Under the pieces are notes generated by a model, which was not told the DNA's origin, did no database searches, and saw only the letters and a list, made by a program, of their open reading frames with translations. Below are positions 12,055 through 20,960 of a stretch of 64,000 bases of DNA, one piece after another. The position numbers and the translations under genes are program-made. The stretch is from assembly GCF_024295805.1 (NCBI RefSeq), contig NZ_JANCLX010000005.1:275095-339094 (forward strand). Direction: 5' to 3'. This DNA is from Streptomyces cucumeris (GTDB lineage Bacteria > Actinomycetota > Actinomycetes > Streptomycetales > Streptomycetaceae). The first letter of the stretch is position 1. The number at the start of each line of letters is the position of its first letter.

Positions 12055-12933
12055 TCAGAGCAGTCCGACGGCGGTATCCACAGCGGTCTCGACGCTGCCC
12101 TCCGCCGGATAGAGCAGTGAGCGGCCGACGACCAGGCCCTGGACGGTGGGCAGCCGCAGCGCCTTGCGCCATCTCTCGTACGCCCCCTCCTGGTCCCTTC
12201 CCACCTCACCGCCGAGCAGTACCGCCGGAAGGGTGCTGGTCTCCATGACCGCGGCCATCTCCTCGGGATCGTCCGTCACCGGCACCTTCAGCCAGGTGTA
12301 GGCGGAGGTCCCGGCGAGTCCGGAGGCGATGGCGATGGACCGGGTGACGGCCTCGGCGCTCAGGTCGTTGCGGACCCGGCCGTCTATTCGGCGGGAGATG
12401 AACGGTTCGACGAAGACCGGCAGCCGGTGTGCGGCCATCGCGTCGATGGCACGGGCGGTGCTGGTCATGGTGGTCAGCGAACCGGCGTCCGCGTAGTCGA
12501 TGCGCAGCAGCAGTTTGCCCGCGTCGAACCGGAGCCGGGCGAGGTCCTCGGGCCGGTGTCCGGTGAACCGGTCGTCGAGTTCGAAGGTGGCGCCGGCCAG
12601 CCCGCCGCGGTTCATCGAGCCCATCACGACCTTGCCCTCGAGGGCGCCGAGCAGCAGCAGGTCCTCCAGGATGTCGGCGGTCGCGAGCACCCCGTCCACA
12701 CCGGGGCGGGACAGCGCCGTGCACAGCCGCTCCAGCAGCTCGAACCGGTTGGCCATGGCCAGTCTGCGGTCCCCGACGGCGAGGGCGCCGCGCGCCGGAT
12801 GGTCGGCCGCCACGATCATCAGCCGGCCGCTGTCACCGATGAGGGGGCGACGGGCCCGTCGGGCGGCCGCCTCGGCGATGGCCTCGGGGTGGCGGGTGCG
12901 CACCGTGACGAGGTCGGAGATGCTGATGCTCAA
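12055..12933 (-). CDS. Cgl0158-family TIM-barrel aldolase, probable 2-deoxy-5-keto-gluconate-6-P aldolase
   Basis: (beta/alpha)8-barrel protein of 292 residues, often labelled deoxyribose-phosphate aldolase in actinomycetes. Characteristic stretches are GRLMIVAADHPARGALAVG, VMGSMNRGGLAGATFELDDR, LLLRIDYADAGSL, and YTWLKVPVTDD with a Lys that could be the Schiff-base residue. It begins at a TTG codon (12933) with GGAAGGG about 9 bases upstream; no ATG or GTG fits. It lies between iolC and iolB. Because no classical iolJ gene is present, it most likely supplies the aldol cleavage that yields dihydroxyacetone phosphate and malonate semialdehyde. That role is inferred from position. Confidence 0.8.
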   Translation of the reverse strand: MSISISDLVTVRTRHPEAIAEAAARRARRPLIGDSGRLMIVAADHPARGALAVGDRRLAMANRFELLERLCTALSRPGVDGVLATADILEDLLLLGALEGKVVMGSMNRGGLAGATFELDDRFTGHRPEDLARLRFDAGKLLLRIDYADAGSLTTMTSTARAIDAMAAHRLPVFVEPFISRRIDGRVRNDLSAEAVTRSIAIASGLAGTSAYTWLKVPVTDDPEEMAAVMETSTLPAVLLGGEVGRDQEGAYERWRKALRLPTVQGLVVGRSLLYPAEGSVETAVDTAVGLL

Positions 12934-12973
12934 GAGGTCTTACCCTTCCTTCTTTTCCGCACCGCGGTCGGCG

Positions 12974-13921
12974 TCAGCCTTCGGTGAGCAGGGCCTCGAC
13001 CTCGCCCGCCGTCGGCATGGCCGAGGAGCAGGCGAGCCGGGACGCGACGATGGCGCCCGCCGCGTTGGCGTACCGCATGATCCGTTCCAGGTCCCAGCCG
13101 GCGAGCAGCCCGTGGCACAGGGCACCGCCGAACGCGTCGCCCGCGCCGAGCCCGTTGACCACCTCCACCGGGACCGGGGGGACCTCGGCGGTGGTGCCGT
13201 CGCGGTGCACGGCGAGGACGCCCTTGGGTCCCTGTTTGACGACGGCCAGTTCCACACCCGCCGCGAGCAGCGCCTCGGCACAGGCGGTGGGTTCGCGGAC
13301 GCCCGTGGCGATCTCGCATTCGTCCACGTTGCCGACGGCGACCGTGGCGTGGCGCAGGGCCTCGGCGTAGAAGGGGCGGGCGGTGTCCGGGTCGCGCCAG
13401 AACATCGGCCGCCAGTCGAGGTCGAAGACGGTGGTGCCGCTCCCGCCGCGGGCGGCCAGCGCCTCCAGGGTGCTGGTGCGGCTGGGCTCCTCGCTCAGCC
13501 CGGTGCCGGTCATCCAGAAGATCCGGGCCGCGCGGATCGCGTCGAGGTCCAGTTCACCGGGGTGGATCTCCAGATCGGGCGCCTTGGGACGGCGGTAGAA
13601 GTACAGCGGGAAGTCGTCCGGCGGGAAGATCTCGCAGAAGGTGACCGGCGTCGGGTACTCCTCGACCGGGGTGACGAACCGGTCGTCCACCCCGAACGCC
13701 CGCAGCTCCTGGTGGAGGTAGTCGCCGAAGGGGTCCGCGCCGGTGCGGCTGATGACCGCGGAACGGCGGCCGAAGCGAGCGGCGGAGACGGCGACATTGG
13801 TCGCCGAACCGCCGAGGAACTTTCCGAACGACTCGACCTGCGGCAGAGGGACACCGGTCTGGAGCGGATAGAGATCCACTCCGATCCGGCCCATCGTGAT
13901 CAGGTCGTACGGCTCACTCAT
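12974..13921 (-). CDS. iolC: 5-dehydro-2-deoxygluconokinase
   Basis: PfkB-family sugar kinase of 315 residues that phosphorylates 2-deoxy-5-keto-gluconate. The N-terminal substrate segment reads MGRIGVDLYPLQTGVPL, then FGKFLGGSATNVAVSAARFG, which matches IolC closely. The C-terminal ATP/catalytic motif is GLGAGDAFGGALCHGLLAG with the catalytic Asp in GAGD. The ATG at 13921 has GAAGGGG 5 bases upstream. It is the first gene of the leftward iol operon, facing the importer genes across a 282-bp divergent promoter region that contains the long imperfect palindrome at 14025-14058. Confidence 0.95.
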   Translation of the reverse strand: MSEPYDLITMGRIGVDLYPLQTGVPLPQVESFGKFLGGSATNVAVSAARFGRRSAVISRTGADPFGDYLHQELRAFGVDDRFVTPVEEYPTPVTFCEIFPPDDFPLYFYRRPKAPDLEIHPGELDLDAIRAARIFWMTGTGLSEEPSRTSTLEALAARGGSGTTVFDLDWRPMFWRDPDTARPFYAEALRHATVAVGNVDECEIATGVREPTACAEALLAAGVELAVVKQGPKGVLAVHRDGTTAEVPPVPVEVVNGLGAGDAFGGALCHGLLAGWDLERIMRYANAAGAIVASRLACSSAMPTAGEVEALLTEG

Positions 13922-14024
13922 GCGTGCCCCTTCGGGAAAAGACGCAGCTCAGGGTGGGAGTGCGAAAGCGCCGGACAACGCCCGGCCCCTTCAGGTCTAG
14001 ACGTGCTCCGGGCCCGCTGTCAAG

Positions 14025-14058
14025 ACTTTGTCCTTACATTCGGACGTGAGGACGAAGT
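14025..14058. promoter_or_regulatory. 34-bp imperfect palindrome in the iolC / importer divergent promoter
   Basis: Centred on ACATTCGGACGT (14036-14047), the region 14025-14058 pairs with itself at 13 of 17 half-site positions, and all mismatches are transitions. The 12-bp core recurs in opposite orientation at 17188-17199, ahead of the second rightward inositol transcript. This makes it a candidate operator for an inositol regulator encoded elsewhere. No regulator gene lies inside the island. Confidence 0.6.
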
Positions 14059-14101
14059 GAGGCCCGGAGGCGTTATCGCGTCGTTACGTCCAGATGAAAT
14101 G

Positions 14102-14124
14102 TTGTCATGACAAACCCTTGACAG
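14102..14124 (+). promoter_or_regulatory. candidate promoter element of the inositol importer operon
   Basis: A perfect 12-bp palindrome TTGTCATGACAA (14102-14113) runs into AACCCTTGACAG. The second iol promoter carries a closely similar block, TGTCCTGACCAACCCTTGAC, ending at 17216. The shared TTGAC(A/G) could be the -35 element for the gene starting at 14204. Conservation within the window is the evidence; function is inferred. Confidence 0.5.
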
Positions 14125-14203
14125 TCGATGGCCCGGAGGAGTTGGCTCCCGTTCTGCAACGGCCGTGTGAACAACGGACCTGGCTTGAGAGGTGCTGGAA
14201 CCG

Positions 14204-15214
14204 ATGGACCTCAGAATCAACCGACGCCGCGGAGCGGGACTCGCCGCGCTCGCCACCGCAACCGTCCTCCTCGCCGCGGGATGCAGCAGTCAAGGCGGCA
14301 AAAAGGCACAGGAAGCCGAGGACGACCTCGCCGCCGGAAAGGCGAACACCCCCCGGCTGAAGATCGCGATGATCACTCATGCGGCACCGGGCGACACCTT
14401 CTGGGACACCGTCCGCAAGGGCGCCAAGTCCGCGGCGGCCAAGGACAACATCGAACTCGTCTACTCCAGCAATCCCAGCGGCGCGGACCAGGCCAACCTG
14501 GTCCAGAACGCCATCAACCAGAAGGTCGACGGGATCGCCATCACGCTGGCCAAGCCGGACGCGATGAAGGGCGCGATAGCCAAGGCGAGGAAGGCCGGGA
14601 TCCCGGTCGTCGCCTTCAACGCGGGACTGGACCAGTGGAAGGACATGGGCCTGCTGGAGTACTTCGGGCAGGACGAGTCCATCGCCGGCGAGGCGCTCGG
14701 CAAGCGGCTGAACGAGGTGAAGGCCAAGCACAACATCTGTGTGATCCACGAACAGGGCCATGTCGCCCTGGAGGCCCGGTGCGAGGGTGTGAAGAAGACC
14801 TTCAACGGCAAGACGGACATCCTCTATGTCAACGGCACCGATATGCCGTCGGTGAAGTCCACCATCGCCGCCAAGCTCAAGCAGGACTCCAGCATCGACC
14901 ATGTGGTCACCCTCGGCGCCCCGTTCGCGCTGACCGCGGTGCAGTCCGCCGAGGAGGCGGGCGGTGATGCCGAGGTCGCCACGTTCGACCTCAACAAGGA
15001 CCTGGTCGCCGCCGTGAAGAGCGGGGACGTGGAATTCGCCGTCGACCAGCAGCCCTATCTCCAGGGCTATCTGGCGATCGACTCCATGTGGCTCTACCGG
15101 AACAACGGCAACTTCAGCGGCGGTGGCGAGGAGCCGGTGCTGACCGGCCCGGCCTTCGTCAGCAAGGACAACGTGGACACCATCGCGAAGTTCGCACAGA
15201 AGGGGACGCGGTGA
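14204..15214 (+). CDS. sugar/inositol ABC transporter substrate-binding lipoprotein
   Basis: Periplasmic-binding-protein-like lipoprotein of 336 residues. The signal MDLRINRRRGAGLAALATAT followed by VLLAAGC places the lipid-modified Cys at residue 27. The Peripla_BP_4 domain starts LKIAMITHAAPGDTFWDTV, with DGIAITLAKPDAM, GIPVVAFNAG and VEFAVDQQPYLQGY, all typical of ribose/inositol-type binding proteins. The ATG at 14204 is used because GAGAGGTG precedes it; a GTG at 14192 overlaps that site. It is the first gene of the importer operon, 7 bp before the permease. Inositol or a related polyol is the likely ligand from context. Confidence 0.9.
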   Translation: MDLRINRRRGAGLAALATATVLLAAGCSSQGGKKAQEAEDDLAAGKANTPRLKIAMITHAAPGDTFWDTVRKGAKSAAAKDNIELVYSSNPSGADQANLVQNAINQKVDGIAITLAKPDAMKGAIAKARKAGIPVVAFNAGLDQWKDMGLLEYFGQDESIAGEALGKRLNEVKAKHNICVIHEQGHVALEARCEGVKKTFNGKTDILYVNGTDMPSVKSTIAAKLKQDSSIDHVVTLGAPFALTAVQSAEEAGGDAEVATFDLNKDLVAAVKSGDVEFAVDQQPYLQGYLAIDSMWLYRNNGNFSGGGEEPVLTGPAFVSKDNVDTIAKFAQKGTR

Positions 15215-15221
15215 TCCGGCG

Positions 15222-16292
15222 ATGACCCATACCGTCACACCGGCGGCGGCCACGCCGCCGGTCTCCCCCGCCCCGGAGCCGAAGCGCCGGGCAGCGGAAC
15301 GCTCGCTGGCCCGGCGGCTGCTGGCCCGGCCGGAGATCGGGGCACTGGTCGCGGCCGTCGGCGTCTATGTCTTCTTCTTCGTGGTCGCCCCCACCTTCCG
15401 GCAGGCCGACTCCTTCGCCACCGTCCTCTACCAGGCGTCCACCATGGGGATCATGGCGCTCGCCGTCTCCCTGCTGATGATCGGCGGCGAGTTCGACCTG
15501 TCGGCCGGGGTCGCCGTCACCTCCTCGGCACTGGCCGCCTCCATGCTCAGCTTCCAGCTCACCACCAATGTCTGGGTGGGCGTGATCGTCGCCCTGCTGG
15601 TCTCGCTCGGAGTGGGCCTGATCAACGGACTGCTGCTGATCCGCACCGGACTGCCCAGCTTCCTGGTCACCCTCGCCAGCTTCCTGATGCTCCAGGGCGC
15701 CAACCTGGCCGTCACCAAACTGCTCACCGGCAATGTCGCCACCGACACCATCAATGACATGGACGGCTTCGAGCAGGCCAAATCGGTCTTCGCCTCCGAG
15801 GTCACCGTGTTGGGCGTCGATGTGAAGGTGACCGTGCTGTGGTGGCTGGCCTTCGCGGCCATCGCCACCTGGGTGCTGCTGCGCACCAAGTTCGGAAACT
15901 GGATCTTCGCGGCGGGCGGTTCGAAGGAGAGCGCGCGGGCGGTCGGCGTCCCGGTGAACCTCACCAAGATCGCCCTCTTTATGACCGTCGGCTTCGCCGC
16001 CTGGTTCGTCGGTATGCACCTGCTCTTCGAGTACAACACCGTGCAGGCGGGCGAGGGCGTCGGCAACGAGTTCTACTACATCATCGCGGCGGTGATCGGC
16101 GGCTGTCTGCTCACCGGCGGCTACGGCTCGGCGATCGGCGCGGTCCTGGGCGCCTTCATCTTCGGCATGGTCAACCAGGGCATCGTCTACGCCAACTGGA
16201 ACCCCGACTGGTTCAAGTTCTTCGTGGGCGTGATGCTGCTGCTCGCGACGCTCGTCAATCTGTGGGTGCGCCGTCAGGCCGCCAGGAGGTGA
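15222..16292 (+). CDS. sugar/inositol ABC transporter permease
   Basis: BPD_transp_2 (RbsC-like) membrane protein of 356 residues with roughly ten hydrophobic segments. Key stretches are GIMALAVSLLMIGGEFDLSAGVAV (the conserved GGxxDLS motif), GLINGLLLIRTGLPSFLVTLASFLMLQG, and YIIAAVIGGCLLTGGYGSAIGAVLGAFIFG. The first 30 residues are a Pro/Ala-rich cytoplasmic extension. It starts 7 bp after the binding-protein gene, and the ATPase gene follows with only a few bases between. It should pair with the adjacent single-domain ATPase. Confidence 0.92.
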   Translation: MTHTVTPAAATPPVSPAPEPKRRAAERSLARRLLARPEIGALVAAVGVYVFFFVVAPTFRQADSFATVLYQASTMGIMALAVSLLMIGGEFDLSAGVAVTSSALAASMLSFQLTTNVWVGVIVALLVSLGVGLINGLLLIRTGLPSFLVTLASFLMLQGANLAVTKLLTGNVATDTINDMDGFEQAKSVFASEVTVLGVDVKVTVLWWLAFAAIATWVLLRTKFGNWIFAAGGSKESARAVGVPVNLTKIALFMTVGFAAWFVGMHLLFEYNTVQAGEGVGNEFYYIIAAVIGGCLLTGGYGSAIGAVLGAFIFGMVNQGIVYANWNPDWFKFFVGVMLLLATLVNLWVRRQAARR

Positions 16293-16297
16293 TCACC

Positions 16298-17158
16298 GTG
16301 GTATCGAAGGACACCGCCGCGACCGGCGGGACCGATGAACCGGTCGTCCGGCTGAAGGGCGTCGGCAAGCTCTACGGCACGGTCCGTGCCCTTCAGGGCA
16401 TCGACCTCGACGTCCGGCCGGGCAAGGTCACCTGCGTCCTCGGCGACAATGGCGCCGGGAAGTCCACCCTGATCAAGATCGTGTCCGGACTGCACCAGCA
16501 CGACGAGGGCGACTACCTCGTCGACGGTCGGCCGGTGCGGCTGAGCAACCCCCGCGAGGCCCTGGACCTCGGTATCGCCACCGTCTACCAGGACCTGGCC
16601 ACCGTGCCGCTGATGCCGGTGTGGCGGAACTTCTTCCTCGGCTCGGAGCTGACCAAGGGCCCGTGGCCGTTCCGCCGCCTGGACATCGAGCGGATGAAGC
16701 GGACCACCGGCGAGGAGCTGTCCGCCATGGGCATCCACCTCGACAACCTGGAGCAGCCCATCGGCACCCTCTCCGGCGGTCAGCGGCAGTCCGTGGCCAT
16801 CGCACGGGCCGTCCACTTCGGCGCCCGGGTGCTGATCCTGGACGAGCCCACCGCGGCGCTCGGCGTCAAGCAGTCGGGGGTGGTGCTGAAGTACATCGCG
16901 GCGGCGCGTGAGCGCGGCCTCGGCGTCATCTTCATCACCCACAACCCGCACCACGCCTATATGGTCGGTGACCACTTCTCGGTACTCCGGCTGGGCGCCC
17001 TGGAGCTCAACGCCGCCCGCGAGGACGTCACCCTCGAGGAGCTGACCAACCATATGGCCGGCGGCGCCGAACTGGCCGCCCTCAAGCACGAGCTCGCGCA
17101 GGTCCGCGGGGTGGATGTGGAGGAGCTGCCGGAGGCGGTGCAGTCGCCCGGCGCATGA
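16298..17158 (+). CDS. sugar/inositol ABC transporter ATP-binding protein (single domain)
   Basis: ATPase subunit of 286 residues. It has Walker A GDNGAGKST near residues 51-59, signature LSGGQRQSVAIARA, Walker B VLILDEPTAALG and an H-loop in FITHNPHHAYM. Unlike RbsA it contains one nucleotide-binding domain, so it must act as a homodimer, as in fructose-type (FrcA) importers. The GTG at 16298 is chosen because AGGAGGT ends 7 bases upstream; a GTG at 16289 would overlap that ribosome site and the permease stop. It ends the importer operon, and a separate promoter region follows before the catabolic genes. Confidence 0.9.
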   Translation: MVSKDTAATGGTDEPVVRLKGVGKLYGTVRALQGIDLDVRPGKVTCVLGDNGAGKSTLIKIVSGLHQHDEGDYLVDGRPVRLSNPREALDLGIATVYQDLATVPLMPVWRNFFLGSELTKGPWPFRRLDIERMKRTTGEELSAMGIHLDNLEQPIGTLSGGQRQSVAIARAVHFGARVLILDEPTAALGVKQSGVVLKYIAAARERGLGVIFITHNPHHAYMVGDHFSVLRLGALELNAAREDVTLEELTNHMAGGAELAALKHELAQVRGVDVEELPEAVQSPGA

Positions 17159-17187
17159 GGCATACACCCTCCCCCCTTCCTGACATG

Positions 17188-17217
17188 ACGTCCGAATGTC
17201 CTGACCAACCCTTGACG
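17188..17217. promoter_or_regulatory. second copy of the inositol operator core and promoter block
   Basis: ACGTCCGAATGT at 17188-17199 is the exact reverse complement of the core at 14036-14047. It is followed by CCTGACCAACCCTTGAC, matching the block near 14105-14123 with few changes. It lies in the 185-bp gap before the IolE-like gene, so the rightward catabolic genes probably have their own, co-regulated promoter. Confidence 0.6.
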
Positions 17218-17343
17218 ACCGCCCGCCCGGACCGTGAAGCTGCCCAAAACAGTACGACGCGGACGCGCGTCCGCCAGCGAGCACCGGAATCCGCACCGCC
17301 CCCTTCCCCGGTCGCCGATGACCGGCGAGAGGAGACCCCTCCC

Positions 17344-18264
17344 ATGACTGCCGCCGCCTCTCCCGTACCCGCCCTGGACCGCATCCGGGTCGGCTCGGCC
17401 CCCGACTCATGGGGGGTGTGGTTCCCCGACGACGAGCAGCAGGTCCCCTGGCAGCGCTTCCTCGACGAGGTCGCGGAGGCCGGTTACTCCTGGATCGAGC
17501 TGGGCCCGTACGGCTATCTGCCGACCGACCCGGCCCGGCTCACCGAGGAGACCACCCGGCGGGGGCTCACCGTCTCGGCGGGCACCGTCTTCACCTCACT
17601 GCACCGCGGACCCGATGTCTGGGACGCCACCTGGGCCCATGTCTCCCAGGTCGCCGAACTGACCCGGGCGATGAACGCCGGGCATCTGGTGGTCATCCCC
17701 TCCTTCTGGCGGGACGACAAGACCGCCGAGATCATCGAGCCGCGGGAGCTGACCGCCGAGCAGTGGCGCCATCTGTCCACCGGGATGGAGCGGCTCGGCC
17801 GTGAGGTGCGGGAGGCCTACGGTCTGGAGATCGTCGTCCATCCGCACGCCGACACCCACATCGACACCGAGGAGAACGTCGCCCGCTTCCTGGACGCGAC
17901 CGACTCCGACCTGGTCAACCTCTGCCTGGACACCGGGCACTACGCCTACTGCGGCGGCGACAGCGTCAAGCTGATCGAGACCTACGGCGAGCGCATCGGC
18001 TATCTCCACCTCAAGCAGGTGGACCCGGAGATCCTGGCCGATGTGGTGAAGAACGGGGTGCCGTTCGGCCCGGCCGTCCAGCGCGGGGTGATGTGCGAAC
18101 CGCCGGACGGGGTGCCCGCGCTGGAGCCGGTCCTCGCCGCCGCCCAGAAGCTGGACGTGGACCTGTTCGCCATCGTCGAGCAGGACATGTACCCCTGCCC
18201 GCCCGACCAGCCGTTCCCGATCGCCGAGCGCACCCGTCGCTTCCTGCGCTCCTGCGGCGCCTGA
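17344..18264 (+). CDS. IolE/IolI-like sugar isomerase/epimerase (probable inosose dehydratase)
   Basis: Xylose-isomerase-like TIM barrel (AP_endonuc_2 fold) of 306 residues. Motifs include [71 protein letters not shown] and [11 protein letters not shown]. The Glu, Asp/His and His residues in these strands are the usual metal ligands. The pathway needs IolE (dehydration of scyllo-inosose) and often IolI (isomerisation); this is the only such gene in the island, so dehydratase is the better guess. The ATG at 17344 has GAGGAG about 8 bases upstream. It starts the second rightward transcript, followed by the two dehydrogenases. Confidence 0.82.
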   Translation: MTAAASPVPALDRIRVGSAPDSWGVWFPDDEQQVPWQRFLDEVAEAGYSWIELGPYGYLPTDPARLTEETTRRGLTVSAGTVFTSLHRGPDVWDATWAHVSQVAELTRAMNAGHLVVIPSFWRDDKTAEIIEPRELTAEQWRHLSTGMERLGREVREAYGLEIVVHPHADTHIDTEENVARFLDATDSDLVNLCLDTGHYAYCGGDSVKLIETYGERIGYLHLKQVDPEILADVVKNGVPFGPAVQRGVMCEPPDGVPALEPVLAAAQKLDVDLFAIVEQDMYPCPPDQPFPIAERTRRFLRSCGA

Positions 18265-18338
18265 CCCCCGTCCCGACCACCACCGCACGGCAGACCGCAC
18301 CGGCAGACCGCACCGGCAGAAAGAGAAGGAACTCGCAT

Positions 18339-19358
18339 ATGACCCAGCAGGGGACGCTCGGCATCGCCGTCATCGGGACCGGCAAGATGGGCGCCGACCA
18401 CGTCCGCCGGATCGATGAGGTGATCAGCGGCGCCCGGGTGGCCGCCGTGGTCGATATCGACGAGGCGCGCGCGAAGTCCGTGGCCGACACCGCCGAGGGG
18501 TGCCGGGCGTTCACCGATCCGGCGGCCGCGATGGACGCGCCGGGGGTGGACGCGGTGCTGATCGCCTCCCCCGGGCCCGCGCATGAGGCCGCGCTGCTCA
18601 GTGCGTTCGAGCGGGATCTGCCGGTGCTGTGCGAGAAGCCGCTCACCCCGGACGCGGCCTCCGCGCTGCGGGTGCTGGAGGCCGAGCAGCGGCTGGGCCA
18701 CCGCCGGGTCCAGGTCGGGTTCATGCGCCGCTACGACACCGAGTTCATGGAGCTCAAGGCGTTGCTGGCCACCGGTGAGCTGGGCCGTCCGCTGATGCTG
18801 CACTGCCGCCACCGCAATGCCTCGACCCATCCGTACTTCACCACGGAGATGCTGATCAGCGACTCGGTGGTGCATGAGATGGACCAGTCGCGCTGGCTGC
18901 TGGAGCAGGAGATCACCACGGTGACCGTGCTCAAGCCGACGCCCAACTCGCATGCGCCCGAGGGGCTGAGCGACCCCCAGCTGGTGATCTTCGAGACCAG
19001 CGGTGGCGCGCTCGTCAACGTCGAGATGTTCGCCACCTGCGGCTTCGGCTACCAGGTGCAGACCGAGGCGGTCTGCGAACGCGGCACCGCACGGGTCGGT
19101 GACGCCCACGGCATGCTGGTCAACCGCCCCGGCGGCTGGGGCGGTGGGATCGCCCCGGACTTCGTGGCCCGCTTCGCGGAGGCGTACGACCGGGAAGTAC
19201 AGGCGTGGGTCGACGCCACCCGCCGCGGGGAGGTCGAGGGACCCAGCGCCTGGGACGGCTATGCGGCGGCGGCCGTCTGCGAGGCGGGGCTGCGCGCGCA
19301 GAAGACCGGTGAGCGCACCCCCGTGGAGATGATCGAGCGCCCCGCCTTCTACCGCTGA
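18339..19358 (+). CDS. iolG: inositol 2-dehydrogenase
   Basis: Gfo/Idh/MocA oxidoreductase of 339 residues that oxidises myo-inositol to scyllo-inosose with NAD. The N-terminal Rossmann motif is [18 protein letters not shown], the catalytic Lys lies in LCEKPLTPD, and the Asp/His pair lies in [13 protein letters not shown]. The [18 protein letters not shown] segment and overall length agree with actinomycete IolG. The ATG at 18339 has GAAGGA about 8 bases upstream. It is the clear IolG of the island; the next gene is a more diverged paralog. Confidence 0.92.
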   Translation: MTQQGTLGIAVIGTGKMGADHVRRIDEVISGARVAAVVDIDEARAKSVADTAEGCRAFTDPAAAMDAPGVDAVLIASPGPAHEAALLSAFERDLPVLCEKPLTPDAASALRVLEAEQRLGHRRVQVGFMRRYDTEFMELKALLATGELGRPLMLHCRHRNASTHPYFTTEMLISDSVVHEMDQSRWLLEQEITTVTVLKPTPNSHAPEGLSDPQLVIFETSGGALVNVEMFATCGFGYQVQTEAVCERGTARVGDAHGMLVNRPGGWGGGIAPDFVARFAEAYDREVQAWVDATRRGEVEGPSAWDGYAAAAVCEAGLRAQKTGERTPVEMIERPAFYR

Positions 19359-19445
19359 CCCCGGCTTCCGCCACGGGCCCGGCCCCCTCCTCACCCCTTC
19401 AGGGCCCGCTCCTTCGGCCCCACCCCTTTCGGACGGGAAGACACC

Positions 19446-20486
19446 ATGCGCATCGGATTCCTCGGCGCCGGGCGGATCGGCTCCTTCCATGCCGCCGCCC
19501 TCGCCGCCACGGACGGCGTCGACGCCTTGCTGATCGGGGACGCCGACCCTGCGCGGGCCGCCGAACTGGCCACGCGGATCGACGCGGACGCCGCCGTACC
19601 GGTGACCGCCGCGGCCTCGGTGGACGCGGTCTTCAGCGGCGGGATCGACGCGCTGGTGATCGCCACCGCGACCGCCTCGCACGCCGAACTGATCACCCGG
19701 GCGGCGCGGGCCGGACTGCCCGCCTACTGCGAGAAGCCCATCGCCCTGGACCTGGCGGGCACCGTCCGGGCGCTCAGCGAGGTCGCGTCGGCCGGGACCA
19801 TGCTCCAGATGGGCTTCCAGCGGCGGTTCGACGCCGGGTACCGGGCCGCGCGCGAGGCGCTGCGCGAAGGGCGGCTGGGCCGGGTGCACACCATCCGGGC
19901 CATCACCTCGGACGCCGCTCCCCCGCCGCCGGAGTTCCTGCCGCACTCCGGCGGACTGATCCGGGACTGTCTGGTGCATGACTTCGACGCCGTGCGCTGG
20001 CTGACCGGGCGGGAGGTGGTGGAGGTGTTCGCGTCCGGTTCGGCGGACGGCGCCGCGTTCTTCCGGGAGGCGGGCGATGTGGACACCGCGGCGGCGCTGC
20101 TGACGCTGGACGACGGCACGCTGGTGACCGCGACCGCCACCCGCTACAACGGCGCCGGGTACGACGTGCGGATGGAACTGTCCGGTGAGCGCGACCAGTT
20201 GGTGGTGGGGCTGGACGGCCGTACGCCCTTCACCTCGGCCGAACCGGGCGGGCCCGCCAGTCCCGGCCGCCCCTGGGCGCACTTCCTTGAGCGGTTCGAG
20301 GACGCCTACCGGGCGGAGCTGGCCGCCTTCGTACGGGCGGCCCGGGGCGCGGCGCCCAACCCCTGCTCCGGTCAGCAGGCGCTCTACGCCCTGCTGGTGG
20401 CCGAGGCATGTGAACTGTCCCGGCTGGAGCACCGTCCGGTACGACTGGCGGAGATCACCGAACGGATGGCCGAGCTGGGGGCCTGA
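19446..20486 (+). CDS. Gfo/Idh/MocA oxidoreductase, second inositol dehydrogenase-like protein
   Basis: NAD(P)-dependent dehydrogenase of 346 residues, paralogous to the preceding gene. The Rossmann motif is RIGFLGAGRIGSFHAAAL, the Lys motif AYCEKPIALDLAG, and the catalytic segment RDCLVHDFDAVRWLTG. Differences from the first IolG around the substrate pocket (TSDAAPPPPEFLPHSGG instead of [10 protein letters not shown]) suggest another stereoisomer, such as scyllo- or chiro-inositol, or a related polyol. It starts at 19446, 87 bp after iolG, and is the last gene of this transcript. Substrate assignment is speculative. Confidence 0.85.
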   Translation: MRIGFLGAGRIGSFHAAALAATDGVDALLIGDADPARAAELATRIDADAAVPVTAAASVDAVFSGGIDALVIATATASHAELITRAARAGLPAYCEKPIALDLAGTVRALSEVASAGTMLQMGFQRRFDAGYRAAREALREGRLGRVHTIRAITSDAAPPPPEFLPHSGGLIRDCLVHDFDAVRWLTGREVVEVFASGSADGAAFFREAGDVDTAAALLTLDDGTLVTATATRYNGAGYDVRMELSGERDQLVVGLDGRTPFTSAEPGGPASPGRPWAHFLERFEDAYRAELAAFVRAARGAAPNPCSGQQALYALLVAEACELSRLEHRPVRLAEITERMAELGA

Positions 20487-20494
20487 GCGCCACT

Positions 20495-20540
20495 GTCACT
20501 CCGGTGTCACAGCCGTCACATCTCCACACGGCTTCGTCAC
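20495..20540. repeat. cluster of four GTCAC direct repeats upstream of a small HTH gene
   Basis: GTCAC occurs at 20495-20499, 20506-20510, 20515-20519 and 20536-20540, all in one orientation at spacings of 11, 9 and 21 bp. Most copies are followed by A. The near-helical phasing in an otherwise gene-free 196-bp interval suggests a protein-binding array, possibly for the small HTH protein downstream. Confidence 0.35.
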
Positions 20541-20682
20541 AGGTGTTCAACAGCCCCTGACCCACGATCACGCACTGTCGTTCACCGGACACAGGCTGAG
20601 AGATCGTCAGCAGGTCCGCCGTGGCTCCCCCGACGGCCCCACCGGGGCCGTGGTCGCGGTGGCTGCGGGAAGGGCTCGAAAG

Positions 20683-20889
20683 ATGACCGACCGGAGGCTC
20701 TGGTCGTACAAGGACATCGCCGCTCATATCGGGGTCCAGACCGACACCGTACGGTCGTATCGCAAACACGCACTGCTGCCGCCCCCCGATCTGGTGGAGC
20801 GCGGCAAGCCGTACTGGTACGCGGACACCGTCCGCGCCTGGGTGGCCCGCAGACCGGGCAACCGGCGCGGACGGCGCGGCGCTCCTTAG
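20683..20889 (+). CDS. small helix-turn-helix protein (AlpA/MerR-like)
   Basis: Protein of 68 residues consisting almost entirely of one winged-HTH of the excisionase/MerR type: LWSYKDIAAHIGVQTDTVRSY, then RKHALLPPPD, then PYWYADTVRAWVARRP. The tail is Arg/Gly-rich and basic. The ATG at 20683 is preceded by GGGAAGGG at a usable distance; the longer frame upstream shadows the dehydrogenase. Such proteins act in phage excision or as small regulators. No integrase or att-like repeat is visible nearby, so I read it as a stand-alone chromosomal regulator rather than a phage remnant. Confidence 0.72.
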   Translation: MTDRRLWSYKDIAAHIGVQTDTVRSYRKHALLPPPDLVERGKPYWYADTVRAWVARRPGNRRGRRGAP

Positions 20890-20960
20890 CGTCCGCGCCA
20901 CCAAGACCCGCGCGGACGGTGCCCGCTCGCACACCGGCACATGCTGTCCCCGGCGCCCCG

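Noticed and set aside
18000..20432. An 810-codon leftward frame
   Set aside because: Antisense to three well-supported inositol genes; composition is that of a shadow frame.
20683..20889. Prophage or integrated element suggested by an AlpA-like protein
   Set aside because: No integrase, relaxase, tRNA gene or flanking direct repeat seen; the neighbours are ordinary chromosomal genes.
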